Position numbers and translations under genes: made by a program
Shown here: positions 44,135 through 52,237 of the stretch, one piece after another
How the letters are laid out: the number at the start of each line of letters is the position of its first letter
How positions within the stretch are numbered: position 1 is the stretch's first letter
From: Halobacteriovoraceae bacterium
Lineage (GTDB): Bacteria; Bdellovibrionota; Bacteriovoracia; Bacteriovoracales; Bacteriovoracaceae
Reading direction: 5' to 3'
Assembly (NCBI GenBank): GCA_020635135.1
Contig: JACKAJ010000016.1
Coordinates: forward strand, 372,001 to 436,000
DNA length: 64,000 bases
The notes under the pieces: model-generated
The model's input: only the letters and a program-made list of their open reading frames with translations
What the model was told of the DNA's origin: nothing
Databases searched by the model: none

Positions 44135-44851
44135 ATGAATTTAGAACAATACCAAAAATCATTAGTCCAAGGCATTTATCATAAAGAAGATAACGCTCTT
44201 GAGCTAGGCTTTCCTCGCGATCGCTTTCAAATGTATCGAAGCTTTATTCATGGCCATTACCAATCAGCTCTTACCAAAATGTTCCCAAGGCTTTCAGAGT
44301 TGCGAAAAATCCCTTGGATTCAGTGGAGTCAAGAATATTATCAAGACTACCCTCCCCACGCTTATGAACTCAACGACCTCGCAAAAAACTTTCACGAATT
44401 TATGAATAAGAAATACGAAGTTGGCGAAGTTAAAGATTACGAAGTTGAGCTTGTTCAATACGAGCTCACTGAATTTCAAGTCTTCAGAGCTCCCTTTGAA
44501 GTTGAAAAGGATAGCCTCTCTCTTCAACTCAACCCCACTCTTGCCGTTCTAGAGTTTGCATACGATATCCCAGGATGGGTCTATCACTGGGAACGTGAAG
44601 GCCAAGCTCTGCAAGGAGAACCTGTTCGTGAAAAAACTTTGTTGGCCATTGCTCGCAATCCTGAAACAGAGCTACCTGTCTTTACGAAGCTTCCTCTCAT
44701 GGATTACATCATGATTAAAATGCTCGAATCTGTGAAATTAAGTGAAGACTTGTTTATTGAAAGTATTCAAAAAGAAAGTGAAGGAATCTTAAGCCTCGAA
44801 GATATCCAAGCTAAAATCAACAATCTCAAAAAACAATGGATCGTTCTTTAA
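44135..44851 (+). CDS. bufC: Bufferin MNIO partner protein (DUF2063)
   Basis: 238 aa. Family opening YRSFIHGHYQSALTKMFPRLSEL and central YELTEFQ; C-terminal domain of the DUF2063 type. It delivers the precursor peptide to BufB. Two nucleotides after bufB, so the three genes are one operon; transcription likely ends in the 3-bp gap to the convergent gene, where I see no hairpin. Confidence 0.88.
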   Translation: MNLEQYQKSLVQGIYHKEDNALELGFPRDRFQMYRSFIHGHYQSALTKMFPRLSELRKIPWIQWSQEYYQDYPPHAYELNDLAKNFHEFMNKKYEVGEVKDYEVELVQYELTEFQVFRAPFEVEKDSLSLQLNPTLAVLEFAYDIPGWVYHWEREGQALQGEPVREKTLLAIARNPETELPVFTKLPLMDYIMIKMLESVKLSEDLFIESIQKESEGILSLEDIQAKINNLKKQWIVL

Positions 44852-44854
44852 ATT

Positions 44855-45727
44855 TTAAGGTGTCACATTCACACTAAATGACTGGCTACTTTGGTAAGCA
44901 CCATCATCGGCGATAATTTTAACTTTGATATTAGACCCTGTGATATAAAATGCTCCAGAGAATACCCCTGAATCCGGATCAATATCAACGCCATCAGTTG
45001 CTGAATCACAATCGGCAAATGTGGTTCCGGAATTATAACTAATTTGGCAAGAATACGTTATGTCATCGCGATCCAAGTCTTCATCGAGATAGTAGGCGGT
45101 CGCTGTTTCTGCATCATAGTAGTAGGTCGTATAAAAATCCACGTCAGAAATAGCGGAGTATTGAGTTGCTGAACTTGGAAAAGTATTATACCCAATGGAA
45201 AATGGATCTTCATCGTCCACCACTTCCACACTAAAAATTGTCTCGCCATAGCCCCCTCTTAAAGAAAAAGCGATGATCTTCACTTCAAAAAATCCAGAGA
45301 GTCCATCAGTATTATAATCTTCCCCTTCTTCATGAGCATAGTAAGGAACTTCTCCCCAATTAAAATAACCCGTGTCTTGAGTAAATGAAAACATCGACAT
45401 GGTATCTCGCTCGTCTACAGGAAGATTGCGACAGTCTTCAGAGGAATCATTGTCCACATCCCCATCGTAAACGCGATCAAAACGACAAGAATAAAAAACA
45501 ACATCGAGTGGGTATTCCATTAATTCTGGTTGAATATAAAGCCCGTTACCTTCTACAACGACCTGGTCATCAATGGGTTTAATAAAAAGTTCGTACTGGT
45601 ATTGATTATTATCATTATTGTTATTGAAGACAGCTGATCCATCGAGAGAACTCACTTGAGGTTCTTCCGATTGAATACATGAAGTCAGTAATATAATAAA
45701 TCCTAGTGCAAGAGTTTTCATTTTCAC
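44855..45727 (-). CDS. Lipoprotein with cadherin/Ig-like putative domains
   Basis: 290 aa. Lipobox ILLTSC. Two strand-rich domains, each with a Y-S-C (D/Q)-x pattern followed by acidic loops and D-x-D-S-G-x-F, the habit of Ca-binding putative-Ig (cadherin-like) repeats. It shares the leader S-S-x-D-G-S and domain plan with the lipoprotein gene upstream, so the pair arose by duplication. Confidence 0.72.
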   Translation of the reverse strand: MKMKTLALGFIILLTSCIQSEEPQVSSLDGSAVFNNNNDNNQYQYELFIKPIDDQVVVEGNGLYIQPELMEYPLDVVFYSCRFDRVYDGDVDNDSSEDCRNLPVDERDTMSMFSFTQDTGYFNWGEVPYYAHEEGEDYNTDGLSGFFEVKIIAFSLRGGYGETIFSVEVVDDEDPFSIGYNTFPSSATQYSAISDVDFYTTYYYDAETATAYYLDEDLDRDDITYSCQISYNSGTTFADCDSATDGVDIDPDSGVFSGAFYITGSNIKVKIIADDGAYQSSQSFSVNVTP

Positions 45728-45886
45728 TCCTCTTTTTATTGCCCCATAGACAATTTTATCTCTTGCTCGCCTGAGAGCATGTCAACTTTGCCAGAAAACG
45801 TATTTTCAGTGAGATACAGAGTAATCGATCATTGAGTTGTTGTTTGGCGTCCGTCAATTTGAGAATTTTTTTTGGCAAAAATGATT

Positions 45887-47491
45887 TTAAAGGACGGGAG
45901 GACGATAAACACAGCGAAACCCTACAGAGGTCGTTGATGAAGTTGAAAAAAGTGATAAGACAATAGTATAGAGACCAGTATTTTGTAAGCCTGAAGAATA
46001 ACCTCCACGATAAGCTGCTCCTCCAAGACCTCCGTAAAAACGTCCCATACCTTCGGTCGAGGTATATCCAAAAACTGAATTGTAATCATTATCGACCACA
46101 CCACCACATGAAACTGCATTGAGTTCCACAAAAGTTGCCGAACAACTGGTTGGTCCTGAAATATAGACTACGTTTCCTTGATCTTGATCGGCCCAATCGA
46201 CAAACTCACCAACATTTCCACTAAAATCCCAAATCTCCATTCCGGTACTTAAAAAGAGTTTAGCATTGGTATTTCTTCCTGAACCATATTCGGGATCGGC
46301 TCCATTGTAGCCTCCACATGTACTTACTATCTCTCCGTTATTTCCTCGCTTTAAACAACCAGAGCCAATACTTCCTCCTGTCCAGTTGTTATCGACTTTT
46401 TCTAAATTGCGGGCCACAGTCATCCATTCGGAATTCGTTATCATTGCATATCCAGTACCTAAGTTTTTACATTCATCGAAAGCAGCATTGGCGCTAATGT
46501 TCGTCCAAGGAGCCCCTGAAAGACCCGAGAAAGCATAAGTCATATTTTTAGCTTCATATCTCATGACGTAAAAGTCTTCCGTTCCAAGCCCTGAGTTTCC
46601 TGGAACATAATTCCAATCACTCCCATATCCTTGCCCTATCGGAGATAAGGGGTCGTCGACAATCATTGTAATATTATCACTGACAGTGCTGACTCCATCA
46701 TCGGCCATAATATAAACGATATAGGAACCTGGCTTTTTGGGAATACCCGTTAACTCTCCTGTATTGGCGTCGATATCAAAATCATAATTTCCACAAGGGA
46801 TATTGCTATCGACTAAAAGCCAATTCACCGTTTCTGTCCGATCAAATGTACAAGAATATGTTAAGTCTTCGTCGTCCAGATCAAAATCTTCGTTAGTCAT
46901 AGAATCATAAAAATCTGCTGGACCTGAAAGATAAGTTTCAATACTCGTGCCAATTGGAATATATATGTTAGGAGAACTAAACGGTATATTATGAGCTAAT
47001 ATCGCTGAAGTGTTCATATCATTCACAATAATATTAAAAACCATTTCACTGCTTCCCAAAACAGATATTGAAATAATTTTGAGTTCATAAACCCCATAAT
47101 CGCCGTTGATAAAAGCATTGTAGGGAACTTGCCAAGTAAAATCTCCCGTTTGGTAATCAAAAGTAAAACCCGGTATTTGATCACAGGAAAGCGGGCTCGT
47201 CACTTCGCCATCGACACTCACATCATAGCGACAATCATAAAAAACTTTCTCTGAATAACTGAGATCTGCTAAGCTCACCAAGCCAGTAAAATTTTCGAGG
47301 ACTCCTTCAGTGACAGTGATATTTGAAATAGGAATGAGCTCAGGAGGGTTTGTAAAATTTGAAGTGTTGTTTGGGTCACTAATGGAACTTCCATCAATTG
47401 TCGAAAGCTCTTCTTCTGAAGAGCTAATACAAGAAGACAGCAGGAGTAAAACTCCCATATAAGTTAATAAAAATCTCAATCGATTCTTCAA
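45887..47491 (-). CDS. Lipoprotein with Ig-like repeats and sulfatase-modifying-factor (FGE-like) domain
   Basis: About 534 aa from a TTG that has GGAGG 8 nt upstream; the ATG at 47515 would put the ribosome site inside the gene. Lipobox LLLSSC. Ig-like domains to about 290, then a C-type lectin-like FGE fold: FYVMRYEAKN, W-x-x-x-A-R-N, IWDFSGNVGEFVDW, GGAAYRGG and GFRCVYRP. The two active-site cysteines of true formylglycine enzymes are not evident, so it is probably a binding protein. Confidence 0.78.
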   Translation of the reverse strand: MKNRLRFLLTYMGVLLLLSSCISSSEEELSTIDGSSISDPNNTSNFTNPPELIPISNITVTEGVLENFTGLVSLADLSYSEKVFYDCRYDVSVDGEVTSPLSCDQIPGFTFDYQTGDFTWQVPYNAFINGDYGVYELKIISISVLGSSEMVFNIIVNDMNTSAILAHNIPFSSPNIYIPIGTSIETYLSGPADFYDSMTNEDFDLDDEDLTYSCTFDRTETVNWLLVDSNIPCGNYDFDIDANTGELTGIPKKPGSYIVYIMADDGVSTVSDNITMIVDDPLSPIGQGYGSDWNYVPGNSGLGTEDFYVMRYEAKNMTYAFSGLSGAPWTNISANAAFDECKNLGTGYAMITNSEWMTVARNLEKVDNNWTGGSIGSGCLKRGNNGEIVSTCGGYNGADPEYGSGRNTNAKLFLSTGMEIWDFSGNVGEFVDWADQDQGNVVYISGPTSCSATFVELNAVSCGGVVDNDYNSVFGYTSTEGMGRFYGGLGGAAYRGGYSSGLQNTGLYTIVLSLFSTSSTTSVGFRCVYRPPVL

Positions 47492-47642
47492 CTCCAATTC
47501 CTCCAATAAGAGCATTTTAAATCCCTGTAGAGAATCTCTTTATAATATCGTCGCTTTTTCTTGAAATATTGAGGACATACACTCAAGTATTGGGGACAGA
47601 GAATTCACTTATAAAAGACTTTTGCCACAAAACTTTGGCGTT

Positions 47643-48113
47643 TTACACTTTCATAGAATCAAGTGAACGTTGGACCGGGCTATCTAAGCAGAGAAAGGAT
47701 TCTGTCGACTGGATTTCATCAATGGATTGAATTTTTTCGGCCAAGAGCATGTGGAAATCTTTCATGTTTTTACAAACTACTTTGATTAAAAGAGCAAATG
47801 TTCCTGTCGTGTAATAAACCTCAATCACTTGGGGGATTTTTTTTAATTCACTTACAACTTTATTTTGATCGCGCGCACTTTTGAGAAAAAGCCCGATAAA
47901 GGCCGTGATATCGTAACCTAGGTTTTGGTAGTCTAAAACAAACTGGCTACCTTTAATAATACCTGCCTCTGTCATTTTCTGAACCCGCTGGTGAATGGTC
48001 CCCCCTGCCACTAGTAGTTTTTTGGAGAGATCGAGAAAAGAAACCCGGGCGTTTTCTTGTAAAGCCTTTAAAATCTGCCGGTCCAGTTTATCAATTTGAT
48101 ATTTTTCAGCCAT
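47643..48113 (-). CDS. Lrp/AsnC-family regulator
   Basis: 156 aa. N-terminal winged helix (KLDRQILKALQENARVSFLDL) and C-terminal RAM amino-acid-binding domain with EVYYTTGTFALLIKV. Divergent from asnB, 137 bp apart, so it very likely controls asnB in response to an amino acid, as AsnC does for asnA. Confidence 0.93.
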   Translation of the reverse strand: MAEKYQIDKLDRQILKALQENARVSFLDLSKKLLVAGGTIHQRVQKMTEAGIIKGSQFVLDYQNLGYDITAFIGLFLKSARDQNKVVSELKKIPQVIEVYYTTGTFALLIKVVCKNMKDFHMLLAEKIQSIDEIQSTESFLCLDSPVQRSLDSMKV

Positions 48114-48250
48114 TTCGCCCCCTCTATTTTATAAATATATCACAAATGAGCATACTTTAATGAATATTTAGTAAAAATAACACCAACACTTTATTAATTG
48201 AACAAAAAAGACGAGATTATGTTAAAATATTTACACTAGAGGAGCGAAAT

Positions 48251-49837
48251 ATGTGTGGATTTTTGGTAAGTACAGACCCTCAACAGTCCCTAGAGGGCTT
48301 TGAAACAGAATTTCAAAAATTGGCCCACCGAGGACCCGATCACCATGTCACTGTTAAAACTCTTAATGGAATTTTTGGGTTTCACCGCTTGAGTATCATG
48401 GACTTGAGTGAGTCCGGAAACCAACCCTTTGAAAGTGAAGGGGATGTTCTGGTTTGTAACGGAGAAATCTACAACCATCGCTCACTTAAATCTGAACTGA
48501 GTGCAGAATTTTCCTTTCATTCCCATTCAGACTGCGAAGTTCTTCTTCCTCTTATTAGAAAATATGGAATAAAAAAGGCCATGAAAAAACTTGATGCCGA
48601 GTTTGCACTCGTCATGTGGAGCGAGAAGGATAAAAAGTTTTTTGCTGCCCGAGATCCCATTGGCATTCGCCCTTTATTTTACGGTAAACTCAAAACTTCC
48701 CAAAAACTTATCTTTTCTTCCGAACTCAAGGCCCTCTCAAAAATTTGTGAAACAGTTGAAACTTTTCCTCCAGGGCATTACTACGATGGAACTGAGATCC
48801 TCCCCTATGTCGATCTCACAACTCATAGTGAATACTGTTATGATTCTATCGATAAAATATACCAACAAATTCATGACAAGCTCGTCAGAGGTGTCGTCAA
48901 AAGACTCGACTCTGATGCCCCCTTAGGATTTCTTTTAAGTGGCGGTCTCGATTCCAGTTTAGTCTGTAGTATCGCAGCCAAGCACCTTAAGAAACCTATC
49001 AAAACTTTCTCCATTGGCATGGAAACTGATGCCATCGATCTTAAGTATGCGCGAGATGTGGCCAAGTCTATTGGAAGTGACCACACCGATGTTATTATGA
49101 CAAAAGACGATGTCCTTGAAGCTTTGAAAGAAGTTATCTGGCATTTAGAAACTTATGACATCACAACAATTCGAGCATCAATTGGGATGTATCTTGTGTG
49201 TAAGTACATAAAAGAGCACACTCCAGTCAAAGTCATCCTCACTGGAGAAGTGAGTGACGAAATTTTCGGTTACAAATACACTGACTTTGCTCCTAACGCA
49301 GAAGAATTTCAGGCGGAAGCAAAAAAACGAGTTGATGAACTTTATATGTACGATGTTTTGAGAGCCGATCGTTGCATTAGTGCCAACAGTTTGGAAGCGC
49401 GCGTACCCTTTAGTGATCAAGATTTTGTTCACTACGTGATGTCCTTAAACCCGATCATTAAAATGAACCAATATGGAGCAGGAAAATTTCTCTTAAGAAA
49501 AGCCTTTGATCACTCAGACTATCTACCACACCATATTCTCTGGAGAGAAAAAGCCGCTTTCTCTGATGCCGTCGGGCACAGCATGGTGGATTATCTCAAA
49601 CAAGCTGCTGAAGAAAAATACACAGAAGAAGATTTAACTCGAGCACGCGATACATTTTTGCACGCTCTCCCCTTCACGAAAGAATCTCTGATGTACCGAG
49701 AAATTTTTGAAGAGCTTTTCCCTGGAAGAAGTTATCTCGTCAAAGATTTTTGGATGCCCAACAAGTCTTGGAAAAACTGTGACGTGCAAGACCCTAGTGC
49801 TCGCGTTCTTCCCAACTACGGAAAAAGTGGATCATAG
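48251..49837 (+). CDS. asnB: Asparagine synthetase B, glutamine-hydrolysing
   Basis: 528 aa. N-terminal Ntn amidase with Cys2 (M-C-G-F), RGPDHH and NGEIYNH; C-terminal synthetase with the PPi loop LLSGGLDSSL at about 230 and later EARVPFSDQDFV. Makes asparagine from aspartate, glutamine and ATP. Strong Shine-Dalgarno GAGGAG. Ends 6 nt inside the convergent flagellin gene. Confidence 0.94.
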   Translation: MCGFLVSTDPQQSLEGFETEFQKLAHRGPDHHVTVKTLNGIFGFHRLSIMDLSESGNQPFESEGDVLVCNGEIYNHRSLKSELSAEFSFHSHSDCEVLLPLIRKYGIKKAMKKLDAEFALVMWSEKDKKFFAARDPIGIRPLFYGKLKTSQKLIFSSELKALSKICETVETFPPGHYYDGTEILPYVDLTTHSEYCYDSIDKIYQQIHDKLVRGVVKRLDSDAPLGFLLSGGLDSSLVCSIAAKHLKKPIKTFSIGMETDAIDLKYARDVAKSIGSDHTDVIMTKDDVLEALKEVIWHLETYDITTIRASIGMYLVCKYIKEHTPVKVILTGEVSDEIFGYKYTDFAPNAEEFQAEAKKRVDELYMYDVLRADRCISANSLEARVPFSDQDFVHYVMSLNPIIKMNQYGAGKFLLRKAFDHSDYLPHHILWREKAAFSDAVGHSMVDYLKQAAEEKYTEEDLTRARDTFLHALPFTKESLMYREIFEELFPGRSYLVKDFWMPNKSWKNCDVQDPSARVLPNYGKSGS

Positions 49838-50653
49838 AAGTTTTAAAATTGTTTTGGGAACATCGGTTGCAATTTGCATAGATATTCTGGAAGTGCTCAA
49901 TTTCATTTTAGAGCTTAAATTTTCAGCTGTCTCAAGCGCGTAATCCAAATCTTTAATCTTTGAATTGGTTGCTGAAAGATTTTCGTACTGGGTGTTCAAG
50001 TTGTTAATCGCTAAATTCATTTTATTATGCATGGCCCCTATCTTGGCAATCCCTGCTCCAATTTTATGTAAGCCTTTTGAAATCTTATCTAAGCCTTCAC
50101 CGGCTTCTTCTTTTGAGCGAATACTTAGACTATCAATGCCTAAGGCTTCTGTCGTTTGAGCGAGGTCGCGAATATCAATAGCAAAAATATGATTGGCGTC
50201 TTTTTGAGTATCAATCATAATTTTAAAAACTTTTTCATTACCAGTCAGTAAGCGCTCTCCTAAAAAGAGTGTGCTTTCACTAATGCGATCCATTTCGTTT
50301 TTTAGTTGCTGCACTTCTTTGTTAAGAAGAGAACGCTCTTGGCTTCCTACCGTGTCAGTCATGGATTGAATGGAAAGTTGGCGGATTCGATTGAGAAGAC
50401 CACTGAGTTGATGGAGGGAGCCTTCAGCGACTTGGAAAAATCCAATGGCGTCGTTAGCATTTCTCATGGCCTGTTTTTTGGAAAGGATTGTTGCAGAGAG
50501 TTTGGAAGAAATAGCTAAACCAGCAGCGTCGTCGCTAGCACGAGCGATCCTCGATCCGAGAGCTAATTTTCGCGTTGAATGCTCAATCGTTTCTGAATGA
50601 TCAGAAATGTAATTGTGAGCTTTCAACGCCGCGACGTTGGTGTTGATCCGCAT
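49832..50653 (-). CDS. Flagellin
   Basis: 273 aa. Conserved N-terminal D0/D1 (MRINTNVAALKAHNYI, GSRIARASDDAAGLAIS, FFQVAEGSL) and C-terminal D1/D0 (NLSATNSKIKDLDYA). The variable central domain is almost absent, typical of the short flagellins of Bdellovibrio-like bacteria with sheathed flagella. The C-terminus ends PKTILKLL, close to the family L-L-R or L-L-G. Single copy here. Confidence 0.95.
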   Translation of the reverse strand: MRINTNVAALKAHNYISDHSETIEHSTRKLALGSRIARASDDAAGLAISSKLSATILSKKQAMRNANDAIGFFQVAEGSLHQLSGLLNRIRQLSIQSMTDTVGSQERSLLNKEVQQLKNEMDRISESTLFLGERLLTGNEKVFKIMIDTQKDANHIFAIDIRDLAQTTEALGIDSLSIRSKEEAGEGLDKISKGLHKIGAGIAKIGAMHNKMNLAINNLNTQYENLSATNSKIKDLDYALETAENLSSKMKLSTSRISMQIATDVPKTILKLL

Positions 50654-50847
50654 TTTTAAACTTCATTGTTTAAGAGCTCAATTCTTAAGCCCTCTAAATC
50701 CTTTTTCCATGAAACTTTCGTTTCTAGTTTTGCGCAAAATCAAAAAGAGTATCCTTACTCCTTCAGTTCTTTATCGGCAATATTTACCTATAAATTAAAT
50801 AAGTTGCAGACTCTAGACGGATACAAAGCAAAGCTCTACAGTAAATT

Positions 50848-51468
50848 ATGCGCTTTTTAACACGTTCTCCGCTCACAAAACTGATCATCGGGCTCAACCT
50901 CATCGTGTTCGCTATGTGGTTGAACGCTTTCCAGAGTGATTTTCTCTTTTTTATGGGGAAGAATTTTTTGGTCAGTTGGTACGCGCTAGAAGATGGAAGA
51001 TTTTGGACTCTTCTCACTTCCGTTTTTTCTCACAATCAACTTTTTCACCTCCTCATCAACATGTTGGTGCTCTATAGCTTTGCACCTTTTATGATCGACG
51101 TTCTAGGAAACCGCCGCTTTCTATTCTTTTATCTCACAGCGGGAATCAGTGGCTCTTTTTTTCACTGCCTGACTTCGATGGCCTTACTTCACCACCCTGA
51201 ACTCCCAGCCCTGGGAGCTTCCGGAGCAATCGCGGGAGTTATTCTGCTTTTCTCACTTCTTTTTCCCAAACAGCGTTTGCTCTTTTTTGGAATCATCCCC
51301 ATACGCGCTCTTTGGGGGGCTCTTCTTTTTGTAGGAATTGATTTGTGGGGGCTTATTGCTCAATCTTCTGGTGGAGGTCTCCCCATTGGTCATGGCGCTC
51401 ACTTAGGGGGGGCCCTGGTCGGACTTCTCTATTTCTTTCGCCTAAAAAGTCACTTTCGCTATTATTAG
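50848..51468 (+). CDS. Rhomboid-family intramembrane serine protease
   Basis: 206 aa, six helices. Catalytic Ser125 in LGASGAI and His185 in GAHLGG; His67 and Asn71 in H-L-L-I-N provide the oxyanion site. It cleaves transmembrane substrates at the inner membrane. Solitary gene. Confidence 0.93.
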   Translation: MRFLTRSPLTKLIIGLNLIVFAMWLNAFQSDFLFFMGKNFLVSWYALEDGRFWTLLTSVFSHNQLFHLLINMLVLYSFAPFMIDVLGNRRFLFFYLTAGISGSFFHCLTSMALLHHPELPALGASGAIAGVILLFSLLFPKQRLLFFGIIPIRALWGALLFVGIDLWGLIAQSSGGGLPIGHGAHLGGALVGLLYFFRLKSHFRYY

Positions 51469-51483
51469 ACTCCTTATCCCTCC

Positions 51484-51519
51484 TTGTAAGCTATTCCTTA
51501 ATGGTATATACTAGTATAT
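51484..51519 (+). promoter_or_regulatory. Promoter and palindrome before the nucleotidyltransferase gene
   Basis: -35 TTGTAA (51484-51489), 17-nt spacer, -10 TATACT (51507-51512), 7 nt, ATG at 51520. A perfect 16-bp palindrome TATATACTAGTATATA (51505-51520) covers the -10 and start site, fitting autorepression by the ribbon-helix-helix partner. Again leaderless. Confidence 0.7.
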
Positions 51520-51984
51520 ATGATCATCGCGCTTTCAAAAATATTTGCCAAGTACAAGATCCCTTACGCCCTCGTAGGAGGGCATGCTGTTTCACTTCAT
51601 GGGGCCGTGCGAGGAACTATCGATATTGATGTGATTACCAAATGGAATTTAAAGAACTTAAAAAATATTGAAAAAGCATTGGAAGAAATAGGGCTCACAC
51701 CAAGACTTCCTATCACTGCAGAAGATCTCTTTAAATTTAAAGAAGAATACATTCGCAATAAAAATCTTATCGCTTGGAATTTCATTAACCCGCAAAAACC
51801 CTCAGAACAAGTCGATGTTATCATCACGATCGACTTAACAGGAAAAAAAGTCAAAAATATCAAAACATCACAAGGTACTCTTAAAGTTCTCTCTGTAGAA
51901 GATCTCATCAATATGAAAAAAGACTCAGGAAGAGAGCAAGATTTACTCGACGTCGAGGCTTTGGAGAAACTCTATGAAAAATAA
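51520..51984 (+). CDS. Nucleotidyltransferase of a toxin-antitoxin-like pair
   Basis: 154 aa. Minimal nucleotidyltransferase motif G20-G21-H-A-V-S and D35-I-D37, with VDVIITIDLTG supplying the third acidic region. This AbiEii/MNT-like class AMPylates or adds nucleotides to targets such as tRNA. Overlaps the next gene by 11 nt. Confidence 0.8.
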   Translation: MIIALSKIFAKYKIPYALVGGHAVSLHGAVRGTIDIDVITKWNLKNLKNIEKALEEIGLTPRLPITAEDLFKFKEEYIRNKNLIAWNFINPQKPSEQVDVIITIDLTGKKVKNIKTSQGTLKVLSVEDLINMKKDSGREQDLLDVEALEKLYEK

Positions 51985-52225
51985 GGCCATTCAAAAATTT
52001 TCAGATGAATACCTAGAAGAATGCAAACGACTCACAGCTGATGAAATTTTAGAATTTTTGGAAAATTTTCGAAATCTCCACCAAGAAATTCCTTCTAAGT
52101 CTAAACTAATCAGTATTAAAATTCCCGAAGATTTGCTGGTCACATTCAAACAGAAAGCAAAATTGCATAAAATCCCTTATCAAACACAAATCAAGAAACT
52201 TATGAAGCAATGGACGAATTCTTAA
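51974..52225 (+). CDS. Ribbon-helix-helix (CopG-like) partner protein
   Basis: 83 aa. C-terminal LISIKIPEDLLVTFKQKAKLHKIPYQTQIKKLMKQ, the strand-helix-helix DNA-binding pattern of CopG/BrnA-type antitoxins. The N-terminus is helical and acidic and would contact the partner. Probably represses the palindrome upstream of the operon. Confidence 0.8.
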   Translation: MKNKAIQKFSDEYLEECKRLTADEILEFLENFRNLHQEIPSKSKLISIKIPEDLLVTFKQKAKLHKIPYQTQIKKLMKQWTNS

Positions 52226-52237
52226 TCCGAGAAAAAC

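Noticed and set aside
51345..51629. Plus-strand frame linking the rhomboid and nucleotidyltransferase genes
   Set aside because: Out of frame with both real genes and without homology-like motifs.
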